From contig CBDCGX010000003.1 of NCBI GenBank assembly GCA_965216965.1, positions 1-64,000 of the forward strand: a DNA stretch of 64,000 nucleotides. Direction: 5' to 3'. Each line of letters begins with the position of its first letter. Position 1 is the first letter of the stretch. Position numbers and translations under genes: made by a program. The notes beneath the pieces were generated by a model, which made no database searches, had not been told where the DNA came from, and was given only the letters and a program-made list of their open reading frames with translations. Shown here one piece after another: positions 41,633 to 51,749 of this stretch. Origin of the DNA: CBDAKK01 sp965216965. GTDB lineage: Bacteria > Spirochaetota > Spirochaetia > WTKD01 > G963693115.

Positions 41633-43516
41633 ATGAAAAAAAAAATAGATAAAAAGCATATAGAGTATCTTGCAAAACAAATACGGAATCATCAGAATGC
41701 GTATTACAATAAATATCCGAAAATAAGCGATGAAGCTTTTGATGCTCTTTTTGATAGATTAAGAGCACTTTGTCCAGAGCACGAATTACTGCAGTCACTC
41801 GGTAGGGATTCTTCTTTTTTTCCAAAATGTAATCATATAATGCCTATGGGAAGTTTAAGTAAGGTAAACGATGATCAAGGCTTTTTCAAGTGGGCTAGAG
41901 AAAATAAAGTTGATTATTATAGCGTTCAATATAAAATGGATGGAGCAAGTCTTGAATTGCAGTATGAGAAGGGAACTCTCGTTGCAGCCGTTACTCGTGG
42001 AAATGGACATGTAGGAGATAATATCTTTATGAATTGTAGAAAAATGAATGGAGTGGTGCGTAACCTTCTCCAACCATTAAATTGTGCAGTGAGAGCAGAG
42101 GTAATAATGACACATGATATTCATAAAAAACATTTTTCTAATAAGGCGAATTGTAGAAATGCTGCTAATGGGCTTATGAAGCGAAAAGATGGGAAGGGAG
42201 TTGAATATCTCTCTTTGATATGCTACGATATATGGTTTCCTGTGACACCTCCAAGTAGTATAAAGATATCTACAGAACGAGGAAAAATAGCATTATTAAA
42301 AACCCTTGGGTTTGTAACGGTTGAGTATAAGGAGTGTATTACAGCACTGGAAGTTTGTAATTACAAAAGAGAAGTTGAAAAAAAAAGAGAGGAGCTCCCC
42401 TTTGATATAGATGGACTTGTTGTAAAACTTCCAGAGTGGAAGAAGGAAGACATGTATACATTGCGACCCAAGAGGCAGATAGCGTTTAAGTTTCCTTCTC
42501 CTTATGTCATAAGTACTTTAGAAGATGTTGAATGGAGTGAGTCGGGACATTTATATACTCCAGTAGCAATTCTAAAGCCTGTACAAATTGCTGGCACTAC
42601 TGTAAAGAGAGCGAGTCTTGCAAATCATAATCGCATGAGAGAATTAGATATAAAGATAGGCTCTGAGGTAATGATTTCTAAGCGAGGGGAGATAATTCCC
42701 AAGATTGAGAATGTTGTTTATACTCCAAAGTCGGCTAAAGACATTGAGTTTCCTAAGGTGTGTTCTACATGCGGAAGCGTGGTTAAAGAAGAAGGTTCTA
42801 TGATTTTTTGTCCTAATCTTAAGTGCAAGCGAAGATTGCTTTTTAGGGTGACTCGATGGATAAATATCCAAGGAATAGATAATTGGGGAGAGGCATTGTT
42901 GTGGAAGCTTGTTATAGATACAGAAATGGTTAAAAAAATAGGTGATTTATATAGGATTACTGTTGATATGCTACTCTTGTTAGAAAAAGTAGCACAACCA
43001 CTTGCAGAGAAATTATTGCACAGCTTGCATAAAAAGCAGTCTGTGCGATTGAGCACTCTTTTAGCGTCTATGGGGATAGATAGTGTTGCTTTGCTTACAG
43101 GAGAAAAAATAGTGGCATCAGGTATAAAGAATTGGGAGATGCTTACAAAAACAAAAAAGGATGATTTAGAAAAGATAGAAGGAGTAGGTAAGGTAATAGC
43201 AAACAATATTTGTAAGGCGGTAGAATTTCTTAGAGAAGAAATTGAAGATTTGTTTACATTTGTAACAATAGAAGAATCTTCTTATGATCAAACCGTATCG
43301 TTTTGCTTTACTGGTGTACTTGCTTCTTTTAGTAGAAAGGAAGCTTCAAAGATTGTACAAGATATGGGGGCTATAGTAAAAACATCCATTACTAAGGATC
43401 TTACATATCTCGTGGTTGCAGATTCTACTTCACAATCAACAAAAACTATAAAAGCAAAAAAACTTGGAGTGGAAATTATAAATGAAGATGATTTTAAAAA
43501 AATCATTCAAAAATAA
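41633..43516 (+). CDS. ligA: NAD-dependent DNA ligase
   Basis: 627 residues, a little short (typical ~670). Adenylated Lys101 in QYKMDGASLE, with Met where KLDG is usual. NTP-domain motif DIDGLVVKL, OB-fold, four-Cys zinc finger (CSTCGS...CPNLKCKRR), helix-hairpin-helix repeats, and a C-terminal BRCT domain (FCFTGVLASFSRKEA...). Joins nicks in replication and repair. The zinc and BRCT domains show that it is complete. No clear Shine-Dalgarno site before the ATG. Confidence 0.95.
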   Translation: MKKKIDKKHIEYLAKQIRNHQNAYYNKYPKISDEAFDALFDRLRALCPEHELLQSLGRDSSFFPKCNHIMPMGSLSKVNDDQGFFKWARENKVDYYSVQYKMDGASLELQYEKGTLVAAVTRGNGHVGDNIFMNCRKMNGVVRNLLQPLNCAVRAEVIMTHDIHKKHFSNKANCRNAANGLMKRKDGKGVEYLSLICYDIWFPVTPPSSIKISTERGKIALLKTLGFVTVEYKECITALEVCNYKREVEKKREELPFDIDGLVVKLPEWKKEDMYTLRPKRQIAFKFPSPYVISTLEDVEWSESGHLYTPVAILKPVQIAGTTVKRASLANHNRMRELDIKIGSEVMISKRGEIIPKIENVVYTPKSAKDIEFPKVCSTCGSVVKEEGSMIFCPNLKCKRRLLFRVTRWINIQGIDNWGEALLWKLVIDTEMVKKIGDLYRITVDMLLLLEKVAQPLAEKLLHSLHKKQSVRLSTLLASMGIDSVALLTGEKIVASGIKNWEMLTKTKKDDLEKIEGVGKVIANNICKAVEFLREEIEDLFTFVTIEESSYDQTVSFCFTGVLASFSRKEASKIVQDMGAIVKTSITKDLTYLVVADSTSQSTKTIKAKKLGVEIINEDDFKKIIQK

Positions 43517-43528
43517 TAAGCTACAGTA

Positions 43529-44749
43529 CTACCAATACTTCCACTCGTTTTCTAGCCTTCTATAAGCAAGATGAGCACCAATTATATTTCGTGCGGCTGG
43601 ACCAAGTTCCAATTCTGCAAGTGCCCCAGTAAGATATAGTCCAGAATGCCACTGAAGAGATGAATCTACAATTGGCCATCCTCCTTGGGTTGTGGCAAGT
43701 GAATATTTACTCTTAAGTGGTGCAATAATATGGTTGTGAGGAGGAATTGATTTTTCAAATCCGCTTGCAAATATTACAGAATTAAATTCTTCTGTAGTGC
43801 TTTTAGGAATGGCGTGTTTTGTAGAATTCTTTTGTAATTGTATAGTGTTGGTGTTTTTGCGTTGAAATATATTTTCTATTTTTCCAATAATATATGATAT
43901 ATGGTTCTTTTTAACTGCGTTAGAAAAAATATTCATGCAAAATGAATTGATAGTCCCAGAAAACCGATGTGTTTGAATGATATTTCTTCTTTTGTTATAG
44001 TCTTTTTCGGATAAGAACAAGGGAAGACATTTTGGACCTATAAAGCAGGGATTGCTATCAAAAAAATTTACAGAAATATCCTTGTGGGAGAAAACGGTGA
44101 CACGACAGTGCTTATCCGTATAAAATCGCAGAGCACTTTGTACACCACTCATTCCTGCTCCGATAATGGCAATTTTGCTCCCATCGGGCGGGTCTATGAA
44201 AGGAATGTCTAGGATGTGGGAAATATTGGTGGCATTTTTACAATATGTTGGAATGGCTGCCTTTTCTCCTCCAAGTGCTAATATCACTCGTTTTGTTTGC
44301 AATACTTCTTTTGAGGTAGTAATGCTCCATAGCTTGTTTTTATATTCTAAAGATTCTATATGTGCTTTGAGCCAACTGTTTTGTATTTTACATGTTTTGA
44401 GGCTGTGTGTACAATAATCGTAAAAAAGATCAATAGTTGGAGTATAATACCTTCCCTCAAAGTGTTTTTGTGAGAAATTATGTTTTACGGCATATTCAAA
44501 TAATGAATTAAAGTTCTTATGCATGCAGTGGCTTGCAGGAGAACGAAGATGGGATATGCCGACGGTTTTACACTGTGAAAAAAACTGTGCCAGAGGATGA
44601 GAATTATTGTCTATTATAAGAGTATTGTTTTGTACATGCTTTGGTAGATTTATAAAGAGAATAGAGCCATGTAGTCCACCCCCACATATTACAAGATCAT
44701 ATGTTTTATTTTTTCGTTTGGAAGGTGTATAAAAAACAGTGTTCATCAA
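43529..44749 (-). CDS. FAD/NAD(P)-binding oxidoreductase, N-hydroxylating monooxygenase-like
   Basis: 406 residues with two dinucleotide-binding motifs: CGGGLHGS near residue 21 for FAD, and IIGAGMSGVQSALRF near 197 for NAD(P)H. FASGFEKSIP near the end is the usual third FAD contact, and LYLTGALAELELGPAARN closes the fold. This layout resembles lysine/ornithine N-monooxygenases and related flavoproteins. The substrate is unknown and no siderophore genes are nearby. It converges on ligA with a 12-bp gap. Confidence 0.7.
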   Translation of the reverse strand: MMNTVFYTPSKRKNKTYDLVICGGGLHGSILFINLPKHVQNNTLIIDNNSHPLAQFFSQCKTVGISHLRSPASHCMHKNFNSLFEYAVKHNFSQKHFEGRYYTPTIDLFYDYCTHSLKTCKIQNSWLKAHIESLEYKNKLWSITTSKEVLQTKRVILALGGEKAAIPTYCKNATNISHILDIPFIDPPDGSKIAIIGAGMSGVQSALRFYTDKHCRVTVFSHKDISVNFFDSNPCFIGPKCLPLFLSEKDYNKRRNIIQTHRFSGTINSFCMNIFSNAVKKNHISYIIGKIENIFQRKNTNTIQLQKNSTKHAIPKSTTEEFNSVIFASGFEKSIPPHNHIIAPLKSKYSLATTQGGWPIVDSSLQWHSGLYLTGALAELELGPAARNIIGAHLAYRRLENEWKYW

Positions 44750-44761
44750 AAATCATAAGTT

Positions 44762-46333
44762 TTATTTTATTGTTGAACGTATAGAAGTAATACGTCGTAA
44801 TTTTGTTTGTGTGTTTTTATATCGCCCCGTAAACATTAGGATAATCTTATGCCAAACATTTAACCTTCTATAGGCTTCGTTTGAAAGAGTTGTGACTCTA
44901 AGATTAAATATTTCTTGCCACTTTAAAAGCGATTGTGTTCTAAGGTCAAAGAAAGCACTTAATCTTTTTGTAACAGAATCAGAATGTTCCCCAGAAAGGG
45001 ATTCTATTTTTTTCATATTTTTATCAAAGTGAATAATAATTGAAGCTATGAGAATTGGAGCTCGCAGTATTCTATAATATAGTTCTTCATATTCTCTTAC
45101 TTTTTGTCTTACTGATATTTCAAAGAGATCTTCGTCAAAAAAAGTGATTTCTGAATGGGGGAGTTTTTTAAGCAGATATTTTTGGAAGTTATTTACAAAA
45201 TGTTCTTTCAGTTTTTCTTCAAGCGTGAAATATTTTTCGGAGATATAGTTCCCTAACAATTCGGTATAAATATGGTAATTCTCAATTTTAACGATTTTCT
45301 TTATTTTTTTCTCTGCAGTGGCGTCATTTGCTATTGTTACATATTTTTTATTAAAGTTATCTAGAACTTTTGTTGTTGATCCTTTAATATTGAGGGTTTG
45401 TATTTCTCTTTGTAATATTTGGTTGAATTGAGCTGAAGAAACACCGCTGGGAAATTTTTTGATTGTCTTTATAACATTTTTTGAGTGTTCTTCAATCTTT
45501 TTTTCCATAGATTGAACATTTTCTAATTGTATGATTTTTGGTTTGAGAAGATATTCTAGAATAATTATTAGTTGTAAAAAATCAGGATAATTTTTAATTT
45601 GTTGATTTTGAGAAAGTGGATCTAATTCTTTAAAAAGGGTAGAAATAAAATCATTCCATATTGCGATCTCGTTATTTTCAATTTTCTCTTTTATGCTAGT
45701 AATTGAAGTGTTAAGGTGCTTTGCAACTACATGAAGTATTATATTATTTTCAAATATTTGTTTCATACGTTCTGCACAGGTAGACCATAGAGATGAAATA
45801 GAAGCAGGAGTAAATAGGAATGTATCTTTATATGTTTCTAAAGCAAAAACTATATCGGGTGTTTTTGCAGGATCTGCGTAAAATTCTTGTAGGCTTTCGC
45901 TCTTACATTCTGATAGGACTCCTTGTGGAATATCTATGTGTTTTTCCAGTTCGGATTTAAATGTAAGCGGTTCTCTATCATTTATTTTTGCTTTTAGGAG
46001 AAGCTCCGTTATATATTCACAGAAAAATTCAACACTGTTTTCGTCGCAAAATCGTATATAGTCGGGCTCAAGAATATGTGTTGTTATTTTGTTGCGAAGT
46101 ATGATATATTGTGTTTCTTCTTCTAGCTTTGTGATAATTGATTTAAATAAAGGCTCGTTCTCTTGTAAATGAGCAATTTCTATTGCATCTTTATAAGGTA
46201 TTTTTATTGCTCTAGGTATTACAAGGTTGTTAAACACTTCTATTTCCTTGGGATTAGTAATATTAAACCTGCTCAATAGTTTATTGATTTCAGCTTTATC
46301 ATAGCTAAAATATGAAGGTATAGTAAGATTCAT
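44762..46333 (-). CDS. Large helical protein of unknown function
   Basis: About 523 residues from ATG 46333 (MNLTIPSYFSYDKAEINKLL). A GTG at 46381 would extend it across the ribD start, so I prefer the shorter form, although neither has a convincing ribosome site. Sequence is charged and almost wholly helical, with coiled-coil-like stretches around 255-360, and a short hydrophobic patch IIHF near 430. No signal peptide, no recognisable motif, no enzyme signature. A cytoplasmic structural or regulatory role is conceivable. It follows the divergent ribD and precedes the oxidoreductase gene by 12 bp. Confidence 0.6.
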   Translation of the reverse strand: MNLTIPSYFSYDKAEINKLLSRFNITNPKEIEVFNNLVIPRAIKIPYKDAIEIAHLQENEPLFKSIITKLEEETQYIILRNKITTHILEPDYIRFCDENSVEFFCEYITELLLKAKINDREPLTFKSELEKHIDIPQGVLSECKSESLQEFYADPAKTPDIVFALETYKDTFLFTPASISSLWSTCAERMKQIFENNIILHVVAKHLNTSITSIKEKIENNEIAIWNDFISTLFKELDPLSQNQQIKNYPDFLQLIIILEYLLKPKIIQLENVQSMEKKIEEHSKNVIKTIKKFPSGVSSAQFNQILQREIQTLNIKGSTTKVLDNFNKKYVTIANDATAEKKIKKIVKIENYHIYTELLGNYISEKYFTLEEKLKEHFVNNFQKYLLKKLPHSEITFFDEDLFEISVRQKVREYEELYYRILRAPILIASIIIHFDKNMKKIESLSGEHSDSVTKRLSAFFDLRTQSLLKWQEIFNLRVTTLSNEAYRRLNVWHKIILMFTGRYKNTQTKLRRITSIRSTIK

Positions 46334-46375
46334 TACAATATTTATTATACAAAAAATTACTATATAATGTAATAT

Positions 46376-47578
46376 ATGCACAATATATTTATGAAAAGAG
46401 CCCTACAGATTGCAAAAAGGGCTAATGTTTGTGATACACTTTCTAATCCTCTTGTAGGCGCAGTTATAGTAAAGAAGGGTGCTATAATTTCCGAAGGGTA
46501 TTATAAAAAATATGGTACGGAACATGCAGAAGTACTTGCTATTAAGAAGGCACAAGAAAAGGTAAGAGGTGCAACCCTTTATTGTACATTAGAACCTTGT
46601 ACTGGGACGTGGAAGGGGAAAAAAAGAACTCCATGTGTAAACCAGATTATTCAGAGTGGTATTAAGGCTGTGTATATTGCTTCTCTTGATTCTAATAAAA
46701 AAATTTCGGGGAGGGGAGTTCTAGCCTTACAAAAGGCAGGGGTTGATGTAACCATGCTTTCTCACTACAAAAAAAGCGAAAACATAATGAATGAGGCATT
46801 TATTGCTTTGCAACGCAAGACACGAATAGAGCCATTTGTTCATTTGAAAATAGCACAAAGTCTTGATGGACGCATGGCTACTACCAATGGAGACTCAAAG
46901 TGGATTACAAATAAAAGAGCTAGAGACCTAGTGTATACTATGAGAATGCATAGTCACGCGATATGTGTTGGAGTAGATACTATTCTTATAGATAATCCTC
47001 AATACACTGTCCGAAATAAAAAAAAAACCATAAGTCCTTCTTTGATAATACTTGATTCAAGGTTAACGATACCGCTGGATTCTCGGTGCCTTCAATATAA
47101 GAGACGTGATTTTTGGGGGAATGAAAGTGGAGTTATAATATGTGTATCAAAAAAAGGGAGTAAACAGGCAAGTAAGTACTCTCAGTTTATAAAAAAAAGA
47201 AGGATTCTTGAAAAACGAGGACTTCATATTCTTGAGTTGCCCGAATTGCATTCTAAGAAACAAAGGCTTTCTTTACATCATCTTATGCAACACCTTATAG
47301 AATATGGTATATATTCTTTGTTAGTAGAAACGGGACCAACGCTTACCCATTCTTTTTTAATGAATAAATTGGTAGATAAGCTGAGTGTATTTTTAGCTCC
47401 TTTTTTTCTGGGGGGAGATAAAACAAGCACGCAAGATTTATATATTTCTCGCATAATAAATAAAAGGAAGATATATAATCTCATGATAAAAACAATTATT
47501 CCAACACAAATGGATACATGTGATGATGAAAAAAATATTCTTATGCAAGGGTATATGCATGATTTTTTCGAGGAATAG
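46376..47578 (+). CDS. ribD: Bifunctional riboflavin biosynthesis deaminase/reductase
   Basis: 400 residues. The N-terminal deaminase has zinc-binding HAEVLAI and a variant PCxxxxxxxxxxxPC segment (LEPCTGTWKGKKRTPCVNQI); the C-terminal reductase begins FVHLKIAQSLDGRMAT and includes VGVDTILIDNP and VETGPTLTHSFL. It makes the 5-amino-6-ribitylaminouracil phosphate precursor. The reductase region is longer than usual (extra Lys/Arg-rich loop near 240-280). ribE follows. No FMN riboswitch fits in the short 5' region. Confidence 0.93.
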   Translation: MHNIFMKRALQIAKRANVCDTLSNPLVGAVIVKKGAIISEGYYKKYGTEHAEVLAIKKAQEKVRGATLYCTLEPCTGTWKGKKRTPCVNQIIQSGIKAVYIASLDSNKKISGRGVLALQKAGVDVTMLSHYKKSENIMNEAFIALQRKTRIEPFVHLKIAQSLDGRMATTNGDSKWITNKRARDLVYTMRMHSHAICVGVDTILIDNPQYTVRNKKKTISPSLIILDSRLTIPLDSRCLQYKRRDFWGNESGVIICVSKKGSKQASKYSQFIKKRRILEKRGLHILELPELHSKKQRLSLHHLMQHLIEYGIYSLLVETGPTLTHSFLMNKLVDKLSVFLAPFFLGGDKTSTQDLYISRIINKRKIYNLMIKTIIPTQMDTCDDEKNILMQGYMHDFFEE

Positions 47579-47638
47579 CATGGTGATTTTAAAGGGGAAG
47601 ATGAAAGACAATACCAATATTTTGACTAACGGGTGGCT

Positions 47639-48262
47639 ATGTTTACAGGATTGATTGAAGAAGTAGGGGTTGTAAATAATGTTGTGTATGGAAAAGAATA
47701 CACACGAGTTCGTATTATTGCAACTAAGATATTAAGAGGTATGCGAAAAGGCGATTCTATTTCTGTAAATGGAGTGTGTCTGACTGTTATAAATCATAGT
47801 AATGTATTCCAGAAATGTTTCAGAAATCATTTTTTTGAGGTTGAAATACTTCATGAAACGCTAAAAAAAACTTCAATGAAATTCATTATGGTAGGCATGA
47901 ATATTAACCTTGAGAGGGCAATGAGAATTTCCGATCGAATAGGTGGGCATATTGTAACGGGACATGTTGCGTGTACTGCACCCATAGTGTCTTTTGATAA
48001 ACATGGAGAAAACTATTTCTTATGGGTTCAAATGCCTCAGAAATATATGAGGTATTGTATTACAGAGGGAACAGTTACCATAGATGGAATAAGTCTTACT
48101 ATTGCTAGCATAAGCAAAAACAAAATAATGTGCAATATAATTCCCCATACATTCCAAAACACGCGATTATCAGTTCTAAAAACAGGCGATATTCTAAACA
48201 TAGAGCCTGATATATTGGCAAAATATATTGAAAGAATGAACATAAAAAAAAATGAATTATAA
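47639..48262 (+). CDS. ribE: Riboflavin synthase, alpha chain
   Basis: About 207 residues from ATG 47639 (MFTGLIEEVG is the invariant start of the family; a GTG two codons earlier adds Met-Ala). Two lumazine-binding repeats, each with its NGVCLTV/DGISLTI block and GGHIVTGHV. It dismutates two 6,7-dimethyl-8-ribityllumazine molecules to give riboflavin. 60 bp after ribD. ribBA and ribH, usually in the same operon, are absent here. Confidence 0.95.
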   Translation: MFTGLIEEVGVVNNVVYGKEYTRVRIIATKILRGMRKGDSISVNGVCLTVINHSNVFQKCFRNHFFEVEILHETLKKTSMKFIMVGMNINLERAMRISDRIGGHIVTGHVACTAPIVSFDKHGENYFLWVQMPQKYMRYCITEGTVTIDGISLTIASISKNKIMCNIIPHTFQNTRLSVLKTGDILNIEPDILAKYIERMNIKKNEL

Positions 48263-48329
48263 CTTGTTCTTAGTGTTTTTTATGCTATTATATTTAATAT
48301 ATTGTTATTAATTTTTTATGGAGGGAATG

Positions 48330-48647
48330 ATGGCATTAATTATTACAAACGATAATTATACACAGGAAGTTGAGAATTCAGAAATACCTGTATTATTAGA
48401 TTTTTGGGCAGAGTGGTGTCCGCCATGTAAAATGTTGGGTCCTGTTATTGATGGTCTTTCAGATAAGTATAAAGGAAAGGTTAAAATAGCAAAGATAAAC
48501 GTAGACGAATCTGCAGAATTAGCACAAAAATTCAATGTGAGTAGCATACCAACACTTGTGCTTATTAATAAAGGAGAAATAGTTAAACAGCAAACGGGAG
48601 CATTACCCGAGCAATCAATTATTGATATGTTTAAAGACTTATTGTAG
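48330..48647 (+). CDS. trxA: Thioredoxin with WCPPC active site
   Basis: 105 residues from ATG 48330, chosen because GGAGGGA lies just upstream; two earlier in-frame Met codons overlap that site. Fold markers: DFWAEWCPPCKMLGP and cis-Pro SSIPTLVLI. The active site is CPPC rather than CGPC; a Pro here is known to change redox potential in thioredoxin-fold proteins. It likely recycles Tpx and ribonucleotide reductase. A small AGTTATT/AATAACT hairpin follows the gene. Confidence 0.93.
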   Translation: MALIITNDNYTQEVENSEIPVLLDFWAEWCPPCKMLGPVIDGLSDKYKGKVKIAKINVDESAELAQKFNVSSIPTLVLINKGEIVKQQTGALPEQSIIDMFKDLL

Positions 48648-48726
48648 TCTTGCGATCTTTTTTGAAGTTATTGTAGCCACACTATCAGAATAACTACACT
48701 TTGTGATTGTTAATATATTACAAGTG

Positions 48727-49632
48727 TTATTTTATTTTAGGTAGAGTTGTGCACAATGTTTTTGCAATGTGTATTCCCCCCAATAATCCACAGTAATTGA
48801 GTTTTGGGGGTACTATATAGGTTTCTATTTTATTAAGGATTTCATGAGCAACAATATATTTGTTGAGAGATTCTTTTACGTATGAATGTATCTTTGCAAA
48901 TAAATGGGATTGCTGCATAATTCCTCCACCCATAATGATTTTTTGTGGAGAAAGCGTGCAAATTAGATTGTGTACTCCTTGTGCAATATAATATGCTTCA
49001 ATATCCCACGCTATGTGGTTAGGTGGAAGATGTGATCCTTCCAATTTCCAACGCCTTTCAATAGAAGGACCGGATGCAAGACCTTCTAAGCAATTTTCAT
49101 GAAAAGGGCATATTCCATGTATTGGGTCATTTTTGTGGATGGTAAGAAGCATATGACCGCCCTCTGGGTGAATTAATCCATGAATGGGAGTATTATTTGC
49201 TATAATTCCAACTCCTACCCCTGTTCCTACTGTTATATAGACAAAGGTATGCATACCCTTTGCAACTCCCCATTTTCCTTCTGCAAGTGCTGATCCATTT
49301 ACATCTGTATCAATCCCAATAGGAATAGCAAGTTTTTTTGAAAGAAATTGAACTAAGTCTGTATTTTGCCACGCTAGTTTAGGAGTGCTTGTAATATAAC
49401 CATATGTTTGGGAATTTTTTTGTAGGTTTATAGGACCAAAAGATGCTATTCCAATTGCTTTTATGATATATTTTTGTTTCATAGCACGAAAGTAATGTAT
49501 TATTCTTTTTATAGTTTCGTTTGGAGTAGTAGTAGGAAATCTTTCAATAGCATGTAATGAATCTGGATTATTACCAACTGCACATAAGAATTTGGTTCCA
49601 CCCGCTTCTATTGTTCCATACATTTCTTTCAT
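48727..49632 (-). CDS. ROK-family sugar kinase, probably fructokinase
   Basis: About 301 residues from Met at 49632 or 49623 (MYGTIEAGGTKFLCAVG), which aligns with the family; the 24-codon extension upstream is AT-rich and unlikely. ATP site EAGGTK; DTDVNGSALAEG; GTGVGVGII; zinc-type motif HGICPFHENCLEG. This Cys/His pattern is typical of ROK fructokinases (B. subtilis GmuE type). Phosphorylates fructose or a close hexose. It stands between trxA and hslV, on its own. Confidence 0.8.
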   Translation of the reverse strand: MKEMYGTIEAGGTKFLCAVGNNPDSLHAIERFPTTTPNETIKRIIHYFRAMKQKYIIKAIGIASFGPINLQKNSQTYGYITSTPKLAWQNTDLVQFLSKKLAIPIGIDTDVNGSALAEGKWGVAKGMHTFVYITVGTGVGVGIIANNTPIHGLIHPEGGHMLLTIHKNDPIHGICPFHENCLEGLASGPSIERRWKLEGSHLPPNHIAWDIEAYYIAQGVHNLICTLSPQKIIMGGGIMQQSHLFAKIHSYVKESLNKYIVAHEILNKIETYIVPPKLNYCGLLGGIHIAKTLCTTLPKIK

Positions 49633-49786
49633 ACTTACATATATTATATAATTTTGATAGCAGATTTGTTTTAAAATTATGAATAGAATAGAAAATGTAT
49701 TCAATAATTACTATTATAGAAACAAAGCATAGTGTTACATTTATATAAACTAATATGTAATTAAATTTTGAGAAAACGGGTATTTC

Positions 49787-50359
49787 ATGAATGATAAAAA
49801 AAACTATTTAGAACAGGGCATGCATGCAACTACTGTTATTGCGGTACGAAGAAACGGAAAAGTTGCGGTGGGCTCAGATGGACAAGTAACGCTTGGAAAT
49901 ACAATAATTAAGCATACTGCAAAGAAAGTGAGGAGAATTGAAATTCCAAATTCATCGCATAGCATTCTTGTGGGTTTTGCGGGAAGCACGGCAGATGCCT
50001 TTGCTCTTTTTGACAGGTTAGAGGTGAAAATAAAAGAATATAAAGATGATCTTCGTCGTGCTGCGGTTGAGCTTGCAAAAGATTGGAGAACAGATAAAGT
50101 ACTCCGACGACTTGAAGCAATGATGATTGTTTGCAATACAGATACCATGCTCATGATTTCTGGTATAGGCGATGTAATAGAACCTGAGTATGATACGCTT
50201 GCTATTGGTTCTGGAGGAAGTTTTGCATATTCTGTTTCTCGTGCTTTGCTTGAAAATACAGAATTAGAGGCAAGAGATATAGTTAAAAAAAGCCTTGAGA
50301 TTGCAAGCGATGTATGTATTTATACAAATAATTCCATAAATATAGAGGAGATACGGTAA
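49787..50359 (+). CDS. hslV: ATP-dependent protease, peptidase subunit HslV
   Basis: 190 residues. The catalytic N-terminal Thr lies in HATTVIAVRRNG; here it is preceded by a short leader (MNDKKNYLEQGMHA) that must be removed, as in some Firmicutes. A start at the second Met (49820) would leave only MHA. GSDGQVTLG is conserved. Double-ring peptidase that works with HslU. The stop overlaps the hslU start (TAATG). Confidence 0.94.
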   Translation: MNDKKNYLEQGMHATTVIAVRRNGKVAVGSDGQVTLGNTIIKHTAKKVRRIEIPNSSHSILVGFAGSTADAFALFDRLEVKIKEYKDDLRRAAVELAKDWRTDKVLRRLEAMMIVCNTDTMLMISGIGDVIEPEYDTLAIGSGGSFAYSVSRALLENTELEARDIVKKSLEIASDVCIYTNNSINIEEIR

Positions 50360-51747
50360 TGGATTTTGAACATATAACTGATGAGATAACGATTAACACC
50401 GACACACAAACTAAAAACATAATTATGTTTATGGAGTCGCTTACTCCCAAAAAGATTGTAGAGCATCTCAATAAGTATATAATTGGTCAAGATTCCGCAA
50501 AAAGAGCAATTGCAGTTGCACTTCGAAATAGGTATAGGCGGCTCAAATTATCTTCGGACTTAAGAGACAGTATTACTCCTAAAAATCTTATGATGATAGG
50601 GCCTACTGGGGTAGGAAAGACTGAGATAGCACGGAAAATAGCACGACTATTAGGTGCACCGTTTGTTAAAGTTGAGGCTACAAAATATACTGAGGTAGGA
50701 TATGTAGGAAGGGATGTAGAATCTATGGTAAGAGATCTCATGGCGGTAAGCCTTAATATAGTAAAAAAAGAAACTACATTGACAAATAAAAAAAGAATAC
50801 AAACTTTTGTTGCAAAGAAATTATTAAAGGAAATTCTCACAAATAAAAAAGAATTACAGCTAGATGATTTTGATGAAAGTGAAATTGAAAGGCAGCTAAA
50901 GAATGGAACACTTGACGACAGAGAGATAGAAATAAGCGTAACCCCATCTAATGCTTTGGGGAATATATTTGGGAATATGGGAGTAATAGGAATAGAGGCA
51001 TCTATTCCTCCTGATCTCAATGAAATGCTTTCATCTCAACGGTCAAAGCGGAAAAAAGTAAAGATAGGAAAAGCACGAGATATTTTTTATCAGAAAGAGG
51101 TTGAAAAGTTTACAGATGATGAGCAAATTACAGAAATAGCGAGATGGAGAGCAGAACAGCTCGGTATTATTTTTATTGATGAGTTTGATAAAATAGTGAG
51201 TGATTCGACCATTCAAAATAGTGGAAATGTAAGCCGTGAAGGAGTGCAAAGAGATATACTCCCTATTGTAGAGGGATCACAAGTTCAGACTCGATATGGA
51301 ATAATAGATACAGAAAATATACTTTTTATTGCTGCAGGTGCTTTTCATGTTTCAAAGCCAAGTGATCTTATTCCAGAATTACAAGGGCGTTTCCCTGTTC
51401 GAGTAGAATTAGATGAGCTTACTGTAAAGGATTTTGTAAGGATTCTCTCAGAAACTGAAAACTCACTTGTATATCAATATGAGCAATTACTTGCAACAGA
51501 ACAGTTGCACGTGCATGTTTCTACTGATGCAGTAGAGAATATTGCAGATATTGCTTATAGTATGAATAATGAAGCGGAGAATATAGGAGCACGGAGGCTG
51601 TATACTGTAATGGAGAAGCTTTTTGAAGATATTATGTTTCATGCACCCGAAATGAAAGGTCAAAGTATTACCATAGATAAGGAATATATTCAGAAACATC
51701 TAAAAGGTATTACTGAGAAAAAAGATTATAACAAATATATTTTATAG
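50359..51747 (+). CDS. hslU: ATP-dependent protease, ATPase subunit HslU
   Basis: 462 residues. The canonical start LTPKKIVEHLNKYIIGQ comes after about 24 extra residues, so translation could begin at an internal ATG (codon 23). Walker A GPTGVGKTE, IFIDEFDK (Walker B), and sensor region NIGARRLYTVMEKLFED. It unfolds substrates and feeds them to HslV. The 1-base overlap with hslV suggests coupling. In several spirochaetes hslVU lies near flagellar genes. Confidence 0.96.
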   Translation: MDFEHITDEITINTDTQTKNIIMFMESLTPKKIVEHLNKYIIGQDSAKRAIAVALRNRYRRLKLSSDLRDSITPKNLMMIGPTGVGKTEIARKIARLLGAPFVKVEATKYTEVGYVGRDVESMVRDLMAVSLNIVKKETTLTNKKRIQTFVAKKLLKEILTNKKELQLDDFDESEIERQLKNGTLDDREIEISVTPSNALGNIFGNMGVIGIEASIPPDLNEMLSSQRSKRKKVKIGKARDIFYQKEVEKFTDDEQITEIARWRAEQLGIIFIDEFDKIVSDSTIQNSGNVSREGVQRDILPIVEGSQVQTRYGIIDTENILFIAAGAFHVSKPSDLIPELQGRFPVRVELDELTVKDFVRILSETENSLVYQYEQLLATEQLHVHVSTDAVENIADIAYSMNNEAENIGARRLYTVMEKLFEDIMFHAPEMKGQSITIDKEYIQKHLKGITEKKDYNKYIL

Positions 51748-51749
51748 TG

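Noticed and set aside
46334..46380. FMN riboswitch before ribD
   Set aside because: No room between the divergent genes.
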